Shown here in pieces: positions 1 through 11,968 of a stretch of DNA of 64,000 bases. Both the position numbers and the translations under genes were made by a program. Position 1 is the first letter of the stretch, and each line of letters begins with the position of its first letter. The notes under the pieces are model-generated. The model saw only the letters and a list, made by a program, of their open reading frames with translations, was not told the DNA's origin and ran no database searches. The stretch is from Morella rubra (lineage: Eukaryota; Streptophyta; Magnoliopsida; Fagales; Myricaceae): positions 27,139,448 to 27,203,447 of the forward strand of contig CM025852.1 of the NCBI GenBank assembly GCA_003952965.2, given 5' to 3'.

Positions 1-582
1 AGGCTCATGGATTGGAACAAGTGCAAGAAGCTACCCTGGAACCTTATTTTGCTTCTAGGAGCTGGCTTTGCCATAGCCGATGGTGTCCAGTCAAGTGGCC
101 TCACTGACATGCTATCAGAAACCTTGGATTTCTTGGTGAGTGTTCCGTATTTTGCCATCGCCCCTGCTGTCTGTCTCATAAGCAGTGTCCTGACAGAGTT
201 CATCACTTCCAACAACGCTACGACTACTCTAGTAGTCCCTCTTCTCATCCCAATAGCTAAAAGCATGCATTTACATCCGCTTCTACTTATGGTTCCCGGA
301 GCCATTGGAGCACAGCTTGCTTTCTTGCTTCCGACGGCAACCCCATCAAATGTTGTTGGATTTGCAACTGGACACGTTGAAATCCAAGAAATGGTCAAGA
401 CTGGATTCCCTCTCAAGATTGCAGGAATCGCTGCACTCTCCCTTTTGATGCCTACACTTGGTAATTAACCCTCTACCACCCATCAGCTATCTCTTTCCTG
501 AACTTTGATTTGGTTAGAAAGATCACAGTATTTCTTGTCTATTGCAGGAGCTTATGTTTTTGGGACGAATAAACATGGTTGA
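1..582 (+). CDS. Tonoplast dicarboxylate transporter, C-terminal part
   Basis: The C-terminal half of an SLC13/DASS-family transporter, which in plants moves malate and other dicarboxylates across the vacuolar membrane. The gene begins outside the window. Visible coding pieces are 1-460 (the exon may start at base 3, because bases 1-2 read AG) and 548-582, joined by an 87-bp GT-AG intron. Together they give about 164 codons ending GTNKHG and a stop. Family signatures visible are [19 protein letters not shown] (the SNT-type substrate/sodium motif) and [17 protein letters not shown], the second conserved T-P-S-N motif, with hydrophobic helices between them. It closely resembles the plant tDT family from memory. 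No defect is seen in the part present. Confidence 0.9.
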
Positions 583-1666
583 TAGCTTCCAAATGCTCAA
601 AACTTGACCAATTTTCTTTCGGATTCTCGAGGCAAAGAACAAGTTTTTACTAGCCCTTGACAAATGGAGGCTCACTGTTTAGTCACAAAGAAAACATGAC
701 TCGAGAAAAAAATGGAAGGTGGTTTGCCTTTTCGCCACATGTGCTTGTCATCCACTCTTGAGATGCTGAGGGGATGAGTGGTCGTGTCACAATTTCTGTG
801 TCATTTATTCATTTTATGTCCGAAAGGTGTAAATCAAATTAACGCGTCACATGGATGGATTGACATTGGAGTCACATAAATCAAATTATATTCGTTAAGG
901 GACAAATTGCGCTATCATCTCCCAATCAACACATACCCGCTCCTATGCAGTCACGGGCTCCATAGACTCTCCTTGGCCAACGAATTTATTTATTTGTTTT
1001 TTTATATATAATCCGTACCTTGCGAGGCACACGTTGGTAAAAGTTATTATTATTTTGAAAATCTTTATTTTTAACCCTCACACTATCACTCAAATATTAT
1101 TTATGATCAAACTACAAACTTCATCACAATTAACCCATAAATTATTAAAAAACATCAATATTTGCCTTATAATAAGATACAATAGTTGAAATGTATCGAA
1201 AATTGATTAGTTGGCATACTATCAACTATGAGATTATGTAAAAAAAAAATATTGATAAATTTTTATAGTTTTAAAATTCAATGAAGCACAAAATCGACTG
1301 TTGGATTAAATGATAGAGTAAAAATTGATAGACTTTAATAGTTTAAGGTCTTAATATGATGAAATTGATAATTTGTAGACTTAATGATATTTGACCCGTA
1401 AGTGGGGTGAGAAAATTTATTTTTAACCATTTGAAAAAAATAATTTAATATAAACAATTGTAAGTACTATATATTCCTTGTGTATTTTTTCCATAGCCTA
1501 TTGGTACTTAAACCGGGGGTGGGGTTTGGGTGGGTGGGCCTCATTGGTGGGCCACCGCACATAGCTCCTTCCAAACCCCTCGACCGTGACGGCGTGACCT
1601 ACTTTTCAAACGCGGCCTAACAACATAGTCCACTCGTACCCCTTACGGTCCCTTCCCACTTGCTCA
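583..1666. other. Intergenic region, no gene seen
   Basis: This covers the transporter 3' flank and the distal upstream part of the cystatin gene. From about 970 to 1480 it is very AT-rich, with oligo-A/T runs and no convincing reading frame. Confidence 0.6.
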
Positions 1667-1743
1667 CACGTGTATAGCACTCTCCCTCTTTCGCGAAATC
1701 TAACCGCCGTAAATCCACCAAGACCCACACCGCAACACACGTG
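1667..1743 (+). promoter_or_regulatory. Two G-box (CACGTG) elements upstream of cystatin
   Basis: Perfect CACGTG palindromes lie at 1667-1672 and 1738-1743, about 190 and 115 bp upstream of a TATA box. ACGT-core sites of this kind bind bZIP (ABF/GBF) and bHLH factors. The pair suggests abscisic-acid, stress or light responsiveness of the cystatin gene. The motif match is seen; the function is inferred. Confidence 0.55.
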
Positions 1744-1858
1744 ACCCAAACTTCTCCTCCACGTAATGCAATGGTCCCACTGTAATTTCCACAAACTCCA
1801 AGGCCAAAGCTTATCCCTGCATTTCCCACAGGAAGCCGTTATCCGCGTCCCGTAACCC

Positions 1859-1867
1859 CTATATAAG
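1859..1867 (+). promoter_or_regulatory. TATA box of the cystatin gene
   Basis: The sequence CTATATAAG lies about 60 bp before the cystatin ATG at 1924, leaving room for a short 5' leader. It is the best TATA match between the two G-boxes and the start codon. Confidence 0.65.
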
Positions 1868-1923
1868 CACCCACCATTCCACCAGCCATTCATTCACCCG
1901 CATCGATAAAAACCAGAGGAGCA

Positions 1924-2277
1924 ATGAACGCCCGTTGTTTTTACCTTCTTGTCCTTCTCTTCTTTCCCATCTCCGCCACTGCGGTGGGCGGGAAAGGCCC
2001 TCTCGTCGGCGGGTGGCAGCCGATAAAGAACCCCAAGGACCCGCACGTGACGGAGATCGGAGAGTTTGCGGTGGCGGAGTACAACAAGCAGACTAAGGCG
2101 GGCCTGAAGTTCGTGCGCGTGGTCAAGGGCGAGACCCAAGTCGTGGCCGGGACGAACTACAGGCTCGTCTTGGAGGCGAAGGACAGGGCGGTGGCCAAGA
2201 ACTACGAGGCTGTCGTGTGGGAGAAGCCTTGGGAGAATTTTAGGAACCTCACCTCTTTTAAGCCTGTCCATGCTTAA
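1924..2277 (+). CDS. Phytocystatin (secreted cysteine protease inhibitor)
   Basis: An intronless 117-residue phytocystatin that should inhibit papain-like C1A proteases. Residues 1-20 form a signal peptide with a hydrophobic core (FYLLVLLFFP) ending near ATA, so the product is probably secreted or vacuolar. The three tripartite-wedge elements of cystatins are present: the N-terminal Gly-Gly (residues 29-30, before WQPI), the first hairpin loop QVVAG (72-76) and the second-loop Trp (PW, 102-103). A LARFAV-like helix characteristic of plant cystatins reads IGEFAVAEYNK (45-55). There is no C-terminal legumain-inhibiting extension, so this is a short type-I form. The GC content is much higher than the flanks. 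The start is the only ATG giving the signal peptide, and a TATA box lies 57 bp upstream. Confidence 0.95.
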   Translation: MNARCFYLLVLLFFPISATAVGGKGPLVGGWQPIKNPKDPHVTEIGEFAVAEYNKQTKAGLKFVRVVKGETQVVAGTNYRLVLEAKDRAVAKNYEAVVWEKPWENFRNLTSFKPVHA

Positions 2278-5090
2278 TAAGTAAAATTTGGGAGGTTGGG
2301 TCGTGATACGCGTGGTGCTGTGTGATTTTGTGTGTTAATGAACCATCGATCTTCATTTTGGTTACCAAAAAAAATTGGAGAATAAACTTTGCTTAAACCA
2401 GAGCTGTCAACTTTTACAGTTGTCTGTTTAATTTCACTTTTGTGGTGTTATTTCCTGCTTGGAGTTTGGTGTTTGTCATAAGTGCAGATTTGCTAAGAGA
2501 ATAACAAAAGATGGTTTGATCCGCCTACGTATATATGGTTTTGGTAGCTTCTTTCTTTTAAGATATGTTACTGAAGGGTATAACCTTGGTGTTGCTTGCA
2601 CTTTTAAATTTCTGAGCATGGTCACGCGCGGCCGAGATCCAGGCCTGGGACGAGTTTCCGACTCTTTGTGGAGGCAGCGCGGCGGACAGGACAGGACCTC
2701 AACGACCAACTATGAGGTTGTTTTGTCTGATTCGACTCGACTGGTGATTTGAATAGAGGAAGTTAATTGCTTGCCACTTGGAAGATCATGGAAGTTAACA
2801 TGTACGGCTGCTTAGTGCTTCCCGAGAGAATAGCGAACGCATCACCATTGCTATGTACGATAATGCGAAAGATTACACTCCACCATCACAAATGGATTAC
2901 CTTTTGGCAATTCGTTTCAACTAAAATTAATGATAACCCCTAAACTAGTATTTTAATTTTAATTGAAACCAATAAATTACATTTGAATGATGGTTGGGAA
3001 TTAAAATATTCTCCTAATTTGTTTTTTTTTTGGGGGTTGTAAGATACATATGGCTAATTAAAGCAACCAATCTCATTTAATTATTTTCGTCATATGTATC
3101 CTCTATCTTCCAGTGACGATATTCATTTACATGGGAATCCAAAAATTTGTCAGTCCGTTTAAGCACCAGAAGAATAGAAACCTCTTTTAGATTTCCCTAG
3201 AACTTTCCTTTTCAGATTCTTCCTTTATAGATAGGATTGAAGTAGATTCATGGCGCATCTCCAGAAAAATATTAACCTGTTTTTCTTTCTTGACAAGGTG
3301 AATCATTAATTATTGTTTGAATGTCAAATCTGAGCACATTGAGATTTATTTTTATGAATTTTTTTTTTTATTATTTTGATATTTTATCTTTTTGATAATT
3401 ATAATACTTATGATATTATTCTCTACTTATTTTTTTAAATAAAATCAAACTTCCTTCCAAACAAGCCCAGAATTCTCCTTTTAGGGCCGAATACTTCAGT
3501 TTCCTAATCATTTACATTATCTCGATGGGGGCAATTTAAGCACAATAGAATTGGCCGCGATAATAGTTGACACTAATTGAATGAACAAGCTTCTAAGTTC
3601 TACCAACAAGAAGAGATTGCAGTAATTGGAATGTTGTTAGGGATTAGGATTCTGTGTACTTTTTTATTCGAATTGCACAGTATAATTTTAGTAGCACTAG
3701 ATGCAATAATTAGAGTACACATAGTTGTATCTAGGTAAAGATCTTATACATATTCTTTTTTGAATTAAACCATGTGATTTGAAGAGAGATAAACACAAAT
3801 AAATCATATCCTATTTTAATTATGTCTATGTGAAGTGAATCTTACATCAGAGTTTATTTATTGCACTTATCTATTTTTGAATTGTATAATATAATTATGA
3901 TAAAAAATTATAAAAGATCTTGATTAATTATATATATCTCATTTCAAATTACACTCACTGATAAATAAATTTTAGGATACCATAATCTGTGCATTAAGCA
4001 AAAGTAACCTTTGCAGTTGAAAGGCACATTCTGGACATGATAAGTAATAGTCTTAAAAGAACATGTGCATGTAAAGATGGCAGGTGGGGGTGGAAGGGCA
4101 TTAAATGTTTAACGAAGGGCATGTGAACATAAAGGTAGAAAGCACTCTCTTGGTTGGATGCATGGGCACTCTCTCAAAAGAAAAAAATGAAAAAGAAAAA
4201 AAAGAAAGAAAAAGAAGACCCTTTCCTTCTGCATGCCAAACAATGAATTACATAAAAAATTTAATAAGTGTTGCCTAAATTCAGATACTGATTTTTCAAT
4301 CAGATAAGTTTTCTCATTAAAACTACTCAGTAATTTTAAAATTTTCTTATATTTAGTAGATATTAAATTTTAGTAAAATTTTTGAAATGGAAAATAAACT
4401 TATGCCGGTTCCTGAGTGAATCGTCCATGGAGGGAAAAACAAATTCCTAAGATTTTTTTTTTCCTGGTCTTGGAAGCCAGATTGGATACTTTCAGTTTAA
4501 ATAAATAACCCAAATAATCCTATATACAACCATATGTATTTAAAAAATCAAAATGTATGTTCCTCGTGACACGGGAATAAAGTTGTGTTCCTCATAAACT
4601 TTCCTGTTGTATTGGCCACTCCTTTGTTGCCACCTCGGTTGTGCTTTATTATCTTAATTAATAAATATAATATATATATATATATATGCAAATAATTTTT
4701 TTGAAATATAATTTCAAGTGTTCGTTAAAAAACTCTAAATATATTAATAAATAATTAAATACGATGAAGATTTGTGTCCATGTGTTCTGATCTGTCCTTA
4801 ATTGTAAGAAACTTGTAAATAATATCAATACCTTCGGGGGTAGAACACGAAAACTGTTCAATTTTGATATTTGAAAAATTACAATATTTAGGAAAAAGCA
4901 ACAGAAAATCGTTTTGGGAGAAAAAACCGAATGAGTTTAAAAAGAACAAAAAAGGAAAAAAGAAATCTCGTTGTATCTGTGTCATCGTCATCTTCGTCTG
5001 TGAAGCCAAGGTTAGGTACCAGAGAGATAGAGAGAGCAGAAACCTCAAGGACAGAGTGAGAGAAACAGGGGAGATTCAAAATAGGAAACT
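2278..5090. other. Long intergenic region, no gene seen
   Basis: The cystatin 3' flank, then about 2.5 kb of AT-rich DNA before the MO25-like gene. Possible frames at 2459-2752 and around 4700-5050 look like chance readings: they lack domain features and codon bias. The last 150 bases are rich in GA/AGAG and probably belong to the promoter and 5' leader of the MO25-like gene. Confidence 0.6.
4668..4687. repeat. (TA)n microsatellite
   Basis: A short alternating TA tract in an AT-rich intergenic stretch. It is probably length-polymorphic and has no evident function. Confidence 0.8.
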
Positions 5091-5191
5091 GTGTGTTGAG
5101 TCCGTCGTCGGCGACGAAGGAGCTCCCTCAGCAGCGGAAGCCTGGGCAGAAGCAGCTTGAGCAGGCGGTGCTTCCTTCGGAGCCGGCGAAT

Positions 5192-8100
5192 ATGAAGAGC
5201 CTCTTCAAGACGAAGCCTCGCACCCCCCCTGACGTCGTCCGTCAGACCCGCGATCTCCTCCTCTATGCTCAGCGCAGCAGCTCCTCCGATTCCCGCGAGA
5301 GCAAGCGCGAGGAGAAGGTTAGTCTTCCGCTTCCCAATCCCACTCTTTTCGGATCTTTACATATCGGTTGAATCCGCTTTGATCCGGTTCGGATGTTCGG
5401 ATCGGGAGTATGCTGGAATTGGAGGATCACTTACTGTGTTTTGGTTAAAGATGTAGTTTTTTTGTTCTTCTCAATTTTATGCGCGATTTCGTTTTGAGAT
5501 AGAGACGGAATTTTTTTTCCCTCAGTCAAGGTAGAGAGGATTATCTGCCCAGTCACTATGGGATTGCCCGATTTCTGGTTCTAGATGGAGGATTTAAACT
5601 GCAATAGCTAAATTTCGTTCTGTGATATCACATTTTACCAGTAGATTGAACTTACTACATTGGATATCAAGTATTTTAAATGCAGATCATTTGCTCGTGC
5701 TTTCCTATTATATGTTTCCCCAATAGGGCCACAAATCAAATCGTAAACCTGAAACCATTGGTTGAATTTTTCATTTTGTGATATATGTTGTGCTGTACAC
5801 CTCTTGGAGAGTAGAAGCTTATAGCGGTGACCTATGGTGTGCAATAATTCAGTAGCTTTTCAATCTTAAGCTTGGATATCACTGAAAATAATTGCTGTCT
5901 GTGATGTCGGTTGAACCATATATATTTTTTTTCAATACATTCAATGGACACAGCGGATCCCCTAATTCATACAATGACTTCAGTTGATGTTATTTTTAAA
6001 TTTCACAGCTGAAACTTGAGAGAAGCCTACTGTTATCGAGTCCTCTGCCATTTGTACTTCACCCTATCAGAGAACTTTCATGGAAACAGGATTTGCACAT
6101 GCTGAAACTTCTGTTGTAATGTTTGATACATGTATAGGAAATTTTATGGTTAAACTGTGGTATTGGTAGAAGGAAATTTTCGCCTGTCAGATAAGTTAAG
6201 TGGGGTAGTGAAAATAGGAATCAATGTTCTTGAAAAAAAATCCATAGGGTGCTAGATTTTTGGAATCTTTCTCATTGTATAATCTCTTTTTAAGTTTTCT
6301 CGGTTCAGTGTCTCAACCTATTTAATGCACTCTGATTTTCTGTTGTTTAAACTTACCTCGCTATTCAATTTTTGGTTATCTGAGCAGATGTCAGAGCTAT
6401 ATAAAAATATCAGGGAGTTAAAGACAATTCTTTATGGCAATAGCGAATCTGAGCCAGTTGCAGAAGCTTGTGCACAATTGACCCAGGAATTTTTCAGGGA
6501 GAACACACTACGGCTTCTTATTTTATGTCTTCCAAAATTGAACTTGGAGGTAAGCATGAATTGATTCTTCAGTGCTTATTTAAACAATCAACTACTGTTA
6601 TCAGGTTTAGTGCTGAGTTTTATTTCAGTTTCATGTCCTCCCATCAGAGGGGTTGTAATAGAAGTTTAACGATTATATTCTTCTTGAATTTCTGAAGTTG
6701 AATTTTGGGAAGTTTGGATATAACTTTCCAGTCTAATTAGTCAAGACTTATTAGTTTGCTGTGCTTCCTTGTGTCAAATGACATACAGTACACTTCGGTT
6801 CTATATAATTGGTGTGCTTGACTTTAAGGGTATGATGCTAACGTCTATCAATATCTGACGCTCATCTGGACATTTGTGAAAGAGCATTTTCTTCTACCTT
6901 AGTGCTTAGAGTTACAAGGATACTACACATGTCCTGAAGACAGTGACCTGTAGTTTAACTTCCACTATCATTTCAATGCACTTATTTACATGCATGAATG
7001 AAGCAAGAAATTGTGCGTCTTTGATATTAGTGACTAAAAAAGAACCACATGTATAGGCTTCCTCAACTGGATTTCTGGAAGTTGACTTCTCATACCTTTG
7101 AGAGGGCCCATTATGCTATTGAGAAAGTCATTTAAGCTACCATTGCTTTTGGCCTTAGGGAAAGTAAAGTGGCACCAAGCAGTGTATCTTCACCGATCAA
7201 AAGCTACTATCTGACACCTTGAGTCTTTGTCTACAAATTATAGCTTGGTATGAATCTTGACATGGGACATCTTTTGCAGGCTCGAAAAGATGCCACTCAA
7301 ATTGTTGCAAATTTGCAAAGACAGCAAGTTCACTCGAGACTGATTGCATCTGATTACTTGGAAGCAAACATAGATTTAATGGATGTTTTAATAGTAGGGT
7401 ACGTCACTTACTAAAGAGCTTTGGGATTTTTACCCTTACTATAACTTCTGATCTTCTGGTTGGATGCCGAAGACCCATGTAGTACTTGCAGCTCAACTTT
7501 CTTGTATAGCATGTTTGCTAGTTATTTTCAACACCGCATTCCTCTAGAACATAAAAAGAAAAAGAAAAAAGATATACACTGCATTTCTGTTTGACGTAGA
7601 TATAGTCACATCCTTGCTCTAGAGTACTCCTTGGTCATCAGATCCCATAAATGTGAGAGAAAACTGGTTATATCTTCTTGATCTACATAGTTCATGTGAG
7701 AGCTTTTCTTTTGGCCAACCAAGGATTTGGTTCAGTTTGGTTAGGACCCAGTCCTACAAGACAAACTTACTTAACTTTGAAGTGGTTGGTATTCATAAGT
7801 ATCAAGCTGTTCGTCTAGTATAGATGTTCAACTAGTTTGGTTTTGAAAAACCAACGGGTTCGTTTGGTCTGGTTGGGTTCAGTTTGATTTGAATCTTTTT
7901 ATTCCAAGTGCAAAACATCAAGCTGACAAGTTCCATATTTGGGAAATTTTGCCAACCCAATCAAATTAAGTGCCAGAGCTCACTTAGTTCGTGAAACATG
8001 CTGTGAGAGGTTTCGACCATCTTTCCTTTGAATTACTAATGGGGATTTTTTGTTGGTGCCCATTGGGGGTGGAGCATGGGGAAGAGGGAGAGAAAATTTT

Positions 8101-10894
8101 CATGTAAAGGCTTTTGGCACTTGTTTAGTGATCATTTAACCACTTTAATTATTAGCCAGTCACATTGCTGTCTTATCTGTTCCTTTGTGGTCTGTTTTGT
8201 TTCCCTCACTGGGTCAAATTAGTCTTCATCTTCTAATGGTAGAATGTTGTATCTTTTAGTTATGAAAACACAGATATGGCTTTACACTATGGGGCAATGC
8301 TCAGGGAATGCATTCGTCATCAGAGTGTTGCAAGGTGAGTAAAATTGACAAAGTCTTGAGCAATTATATGTTGTTAGTAGTTGTGTCCGGTAGATACCAT
8401 GCTTGGACCAAGTTCTTAGGCATGTCCATCAAGCTACTAATTTTTTTTTCTCCCAATTAGCCTATCTATTCTGTGCCAATTCTGGCATATTTATGGTGTA
8501 TGTTTGGTAGAGCTTTGTGACTTTTGGATCTTGTTGGTTTAACTGTAGGTATGTTTTGGGATCTCAGCACATGAAGAAGTTTTTTGATTATATTCAACTT
8601 CCAAATTTTGACATTGCTGCAGATGCTGCTGCAACTTTTAAGGTTGAGTCCATCTCACAGAACTCAAATGAATCATTACTTTTGTTTCTATGTTGAATTG
8701 AAATTAGGTTCTCTTTAGCCAGAAAACTACCTATGCAAGTAGTCTGGTGTATGCTTTTATAAATATCTTATATGAGAATTTTGTGTTGCCTGATCTTTAA
8801 GGCTTTGTTAAGTTAGACCTAAATTGTTGCATTCTGTTGGGTCATTAGTGTTGGACGTCTAGTACTTGAGCTATTTTCCTAATCATTGCTCTTTCTAGTA
8901 CTGAATCTCTTTCCCCATACTTCTTTTCATTCGATAATTCTATGGAAGCTCTATGTTGCAGAAGTCTACATAAAACCATTTTGCTTTTCATAATTTATAA
9001 GGCGTTTTTTTTTTCAATTTCCATTAGGAGGATTGGGGATTTTTTGGGTATAGTTTTGGTCAGGTAACATACTCACAGCATCATAATTGCCCTAGGGCCA
9101 TCCTGATGTCTATTGTAAATTATTTTTTGCAGGAACTTCTGACAAGGCACAAGTCCACTGTTGCTGAATTTCTTTCCAAGAATTATGACTGGGTAGGTCA
9201 GTCTTTTTTTTTTTTTTTCACTTTGCTTGCATGTTGTCACCCTTCTCCCCCCCAAACAAAACAAAACAAAAACATACATGCACTCCGAAAGTGCAATAGT
9301 GTATCTGATGCGCATTCAATTGAAAAGCAGATTGAGGATAACTGTTTTCGTTGGAGATTAAAATTTTGAACGAACAGTTTAATATCATCTAAGTGTCGAT
9401 CCTATGACATCATTCTTGCCTTTGTTGGTATTAAAGTAGACTCTATATCATGTCGATGAAAAATCTGTGGTTAAGCCTGTGATTTCTTTCATTACATCAA
9501 ATATTCTGATTCTGCTTAAGGTTTCTGATTGAGTGCTTGATATTCTTCTTTCCTTTTGCTGTTTTCAGTTTTTTGCAGAGTACAACTCAAAGTTACTGGA
9601 ATCTACCAATTACATCACCCGAAGACAAGCTGTCAAGGTATGGCCAGTACTTGGCATCTTGCCCAAATTTTTAGAAGGAAACAAAATCAAAAAGATAAAT
9701 TAAGTGAAAAAAGCATGTAGATGTCGGAGCCATGGATTAAAAATATAATCATTTTAATTTCTAATATTTCCCCCCCCCCCCCCCCCCCCCCCCCTTCCTT
9801 TTGTGGTGATTCCATGTAAAGTCTCTTTGCCTGTTGGTCTTCGTGAAGTTGCAACGAGTATCTATGACATTATATTTTTTGCTAAGGCTTTTTTATTTGT
9901 GACAGCTGTTGGGAGATATACTGCTGGATCGTTCAAATTCAGCTGTAATGACACGATATGTGAGCTCAAGGGAAAACTTGAGGATTCTTATGAATCTTCT
10001 CAGAGTATGACTCTAAGATTGCACAATCTTACATGTTTGCTTTAAATTGCTAACAACCTATGCAGTACATTTATGTCCTTTGTGATGCTGTTTTAGTTTC
10101 TTTTGCATCTTTTTATTAGTAAAGGATTGGGAATATGTATACTACAGGCTTTGTATTGACATGAACTGTTTGTGGGCCCTCTTCACAAGATGGCAATGTT
10201 CTCTTTTATTGTTCACCTCTTTCCTAGATGGTACCATTTCGACTTCCAGTGAAGCGTTAGGTTTCAGACATCTAAGAAATCACTTATGAATTATCTGCTG
10301 TACTGATAAAAGCAGAAGGAAAGCTAGATTCAGATAGTTTTACTTATTAAAAAGCAAAAGAATCTCCTTAGTTTAGATGACTACCCCAACGAATATTTAT
10401 CTCCTTTCGACTGACCAATGTGAAAGAAAAGTTAGAATATAATCTTATTTGACCTAACGATTGTGTTTTAAATGGTGGATTCCCTCAATTGCAGGAGTCC
10501 AGCAAGAGCATACAGATAGAAGCCTTCCATGTATTTAAGGTACTATATTTTGAGCTAGGCTGCATTTTTGAACTAATGAACTTGTGAGTTTTCCTTCTAT
10601 TACTTATGTTCATATGTTTTCCATTTCACAGCTATTTGCTGCTAATCAAAACAAGCCTCCCGACATCGTCAACATACTGGTTGCGAACAAAAGCAAGCTT
10701 CTAAGGCTTTTTGCTGATTTCAAAACTGATAAAGGTAAGGATGCAGCATCATTAAAATGTAACAGTTGGCCTGGCAGTTGTCACCCCGTGTTTACATTCG
10801 AATTTGTTTTGTTGCAGAGGATCAAGAGTTTGAGGCGGACAAAGCTCAAGTTGTGAAAGAAATTGCTGCCCTGGAACCCAGAGACCGGCCGTGA
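5192..10894 (+). CDS. MO25-like (CAB39-family) scaffold protein
   Basis: Eleven exons give an uninterrupted 342-residue protein, the normal length for MO25/CAB39. Exons: 5192-5317, 6388-6549, 7280-7398, 8260-8334, 8549-8642, 9133-9192, 9569-9637, 9906-10004, 10495-10539, 10632-10734, 10818-10894. All joins are GT-AG and in frame. MO25 is an alpha-helical-repeat scaffold that binds and activates STE20/GCK-type kinases; plant forms work with such kinases and NDR/MOB modules in polarity and growth. Family landmarks are the N-terminal [12 protein letters not shown], the helix around [28 protein letters not shown], the segment [17 protein letters not shown], and [16 protein letters not shown] near the C-terminus. 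The start was chosen because this Met opens the family N-terminus. Intron 7 contains a 25-bp poly-C run. No lesion is seen, and the gene looks functional. Confidence 0.95.
9770..9794 (+). repeat. Poly-C homopolymer (25 bp) in MO25 intron 7
   Basis: An uninterrupted run of 25 cytosines lies about 110 bp upstream of the exon-8 acceptor of the MO25-like gene. Long C/G homopolymers are rare in AT-rich plant introns and are prone to slippage and miscalling. Confidence 0.9.
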
Positions 10895-11107
10895 GCGAGC
10901 ATTGTTGTATTTCAGAGTCGCTGGAGTTTCCGTGACCCAATGCATGCAACTGTGTATTTTATAGTCTTATAGCCCTCGGCATAACACGCTATGGAAGTCC
11001 ACTGAGGCCTTTTTATTTTCTATTTGACTCCTATCCTCGAGTTTCAACTGATCCTGCGTGTAATCGACTTTCGTAAAACGTAGATAAATAAATGGATGAA
11101 GTTAGTT
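10895..11107. other. MO25-like gene 3' flank
   Basis: The 3' untranslated and downstream region of the MO25-like gene. An AATAAAT-type polyadenylation signal is seen near 11085-11093 (GATAAATAAATGG). Nothing else is recognised. Confidence 0.5.
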
Positions 11108-11508
11108 TTATGCAGATCCACCAGCTTGAAATCCTTTGACAAAATACTCGGCTGCCTCTATATTGATCTCTCGAAGCATCCGATGTGCAGCACAAATTGA
11201 TGGATCACCAAACAGTACCAACAAGAATAGGAATCCATTAAGAATGTGCGGATTCATACGGTTCCCAGTTCTTTGACGGCATAAAGGCGTAATTCCAGCG
11301 TTTGAGTCACGAGAAAAGAAAACAGAATGGAACAACGTAGCAGCATCTTGGCATATTCCACGCATCCCTTCCTCCGCGACAAAGACAAGAGTAGCCTCTC
11401 CATCTCAAATCATTTCAGGAACCATGTTCCTCCTCTCTATCAGACACGCTTCACGCATGTTCTTTTATTCCTCAATGACCTGACTCGAAGCTTCCTGCAT
11501 AATTCCAA
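11108..11508 (-). pseudogene. Possible decayed protein-coding remnant, unidentified
   Basis: On the minus strand an 85-residue frame (11365 to 11108) reads like real protein: mixed composition, with a C-terminal segment LREINIEAAEYFVKGFQ. Upstream of its Met the same frame continues to read plausible coding sequence toward about 11500, but it is interrupted by stop codons, as expected for a decayed exon. I do not recognise the family. It is either a pseudogene remnant or a chance frame. Confidence 0.3.
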
Positions 11509-11968
11509 GTTCTGTGGATGCAGTATCTATTTTGGGCAAGGAAAATGCCAATCACTAGTTAATTAGCAATATAAATTCTAATTTTAGTAATAAATATATC
11601 TAGCATATTACAATTAATTGAATTTAACCTCGGAAACATTTCTCTGTTCCTAGGATGGTTGCGATCGAGTGTTTTTAATTAATTATTATTTCGCTATTGG
11701 GGTAGTCTCTGGAATTTTGTCCAACTTTGTTCTGACTTCTGAGTGGGGGAGTGTAAGTATTATTGTGAATATGAGCAACTGTGGGGGCATATCTAAAAAG
11801 AAGAAATAGCAAATTAAATTGTATATAGACACCAGGCAGATGGTTGTTTTTGTTGCTTGAGAGTGTGCTACGTGAAAGCTCAGGGACAAAGCCAGAGCCT
11901 TTCATATCATCATCCGGTTCTGCCTCATTTCTTTCTATTTTTCTTACTCTCCTTCGAACTCTTCAGAA

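Noticed and set aside
1606-2271. Several minus-strand frames over the cystatin gene and its promoter
   Set aside because: They mirror the GC-rich cystatin exon and have no domain content; the plus-strand phytocystatin explains the sequence.
2459-2752. 97-codon plus-strand frame after the cystatin gene
   Set aside because: No start context, signal or family resemblance; it fits chance in a mixed-composition stretch.
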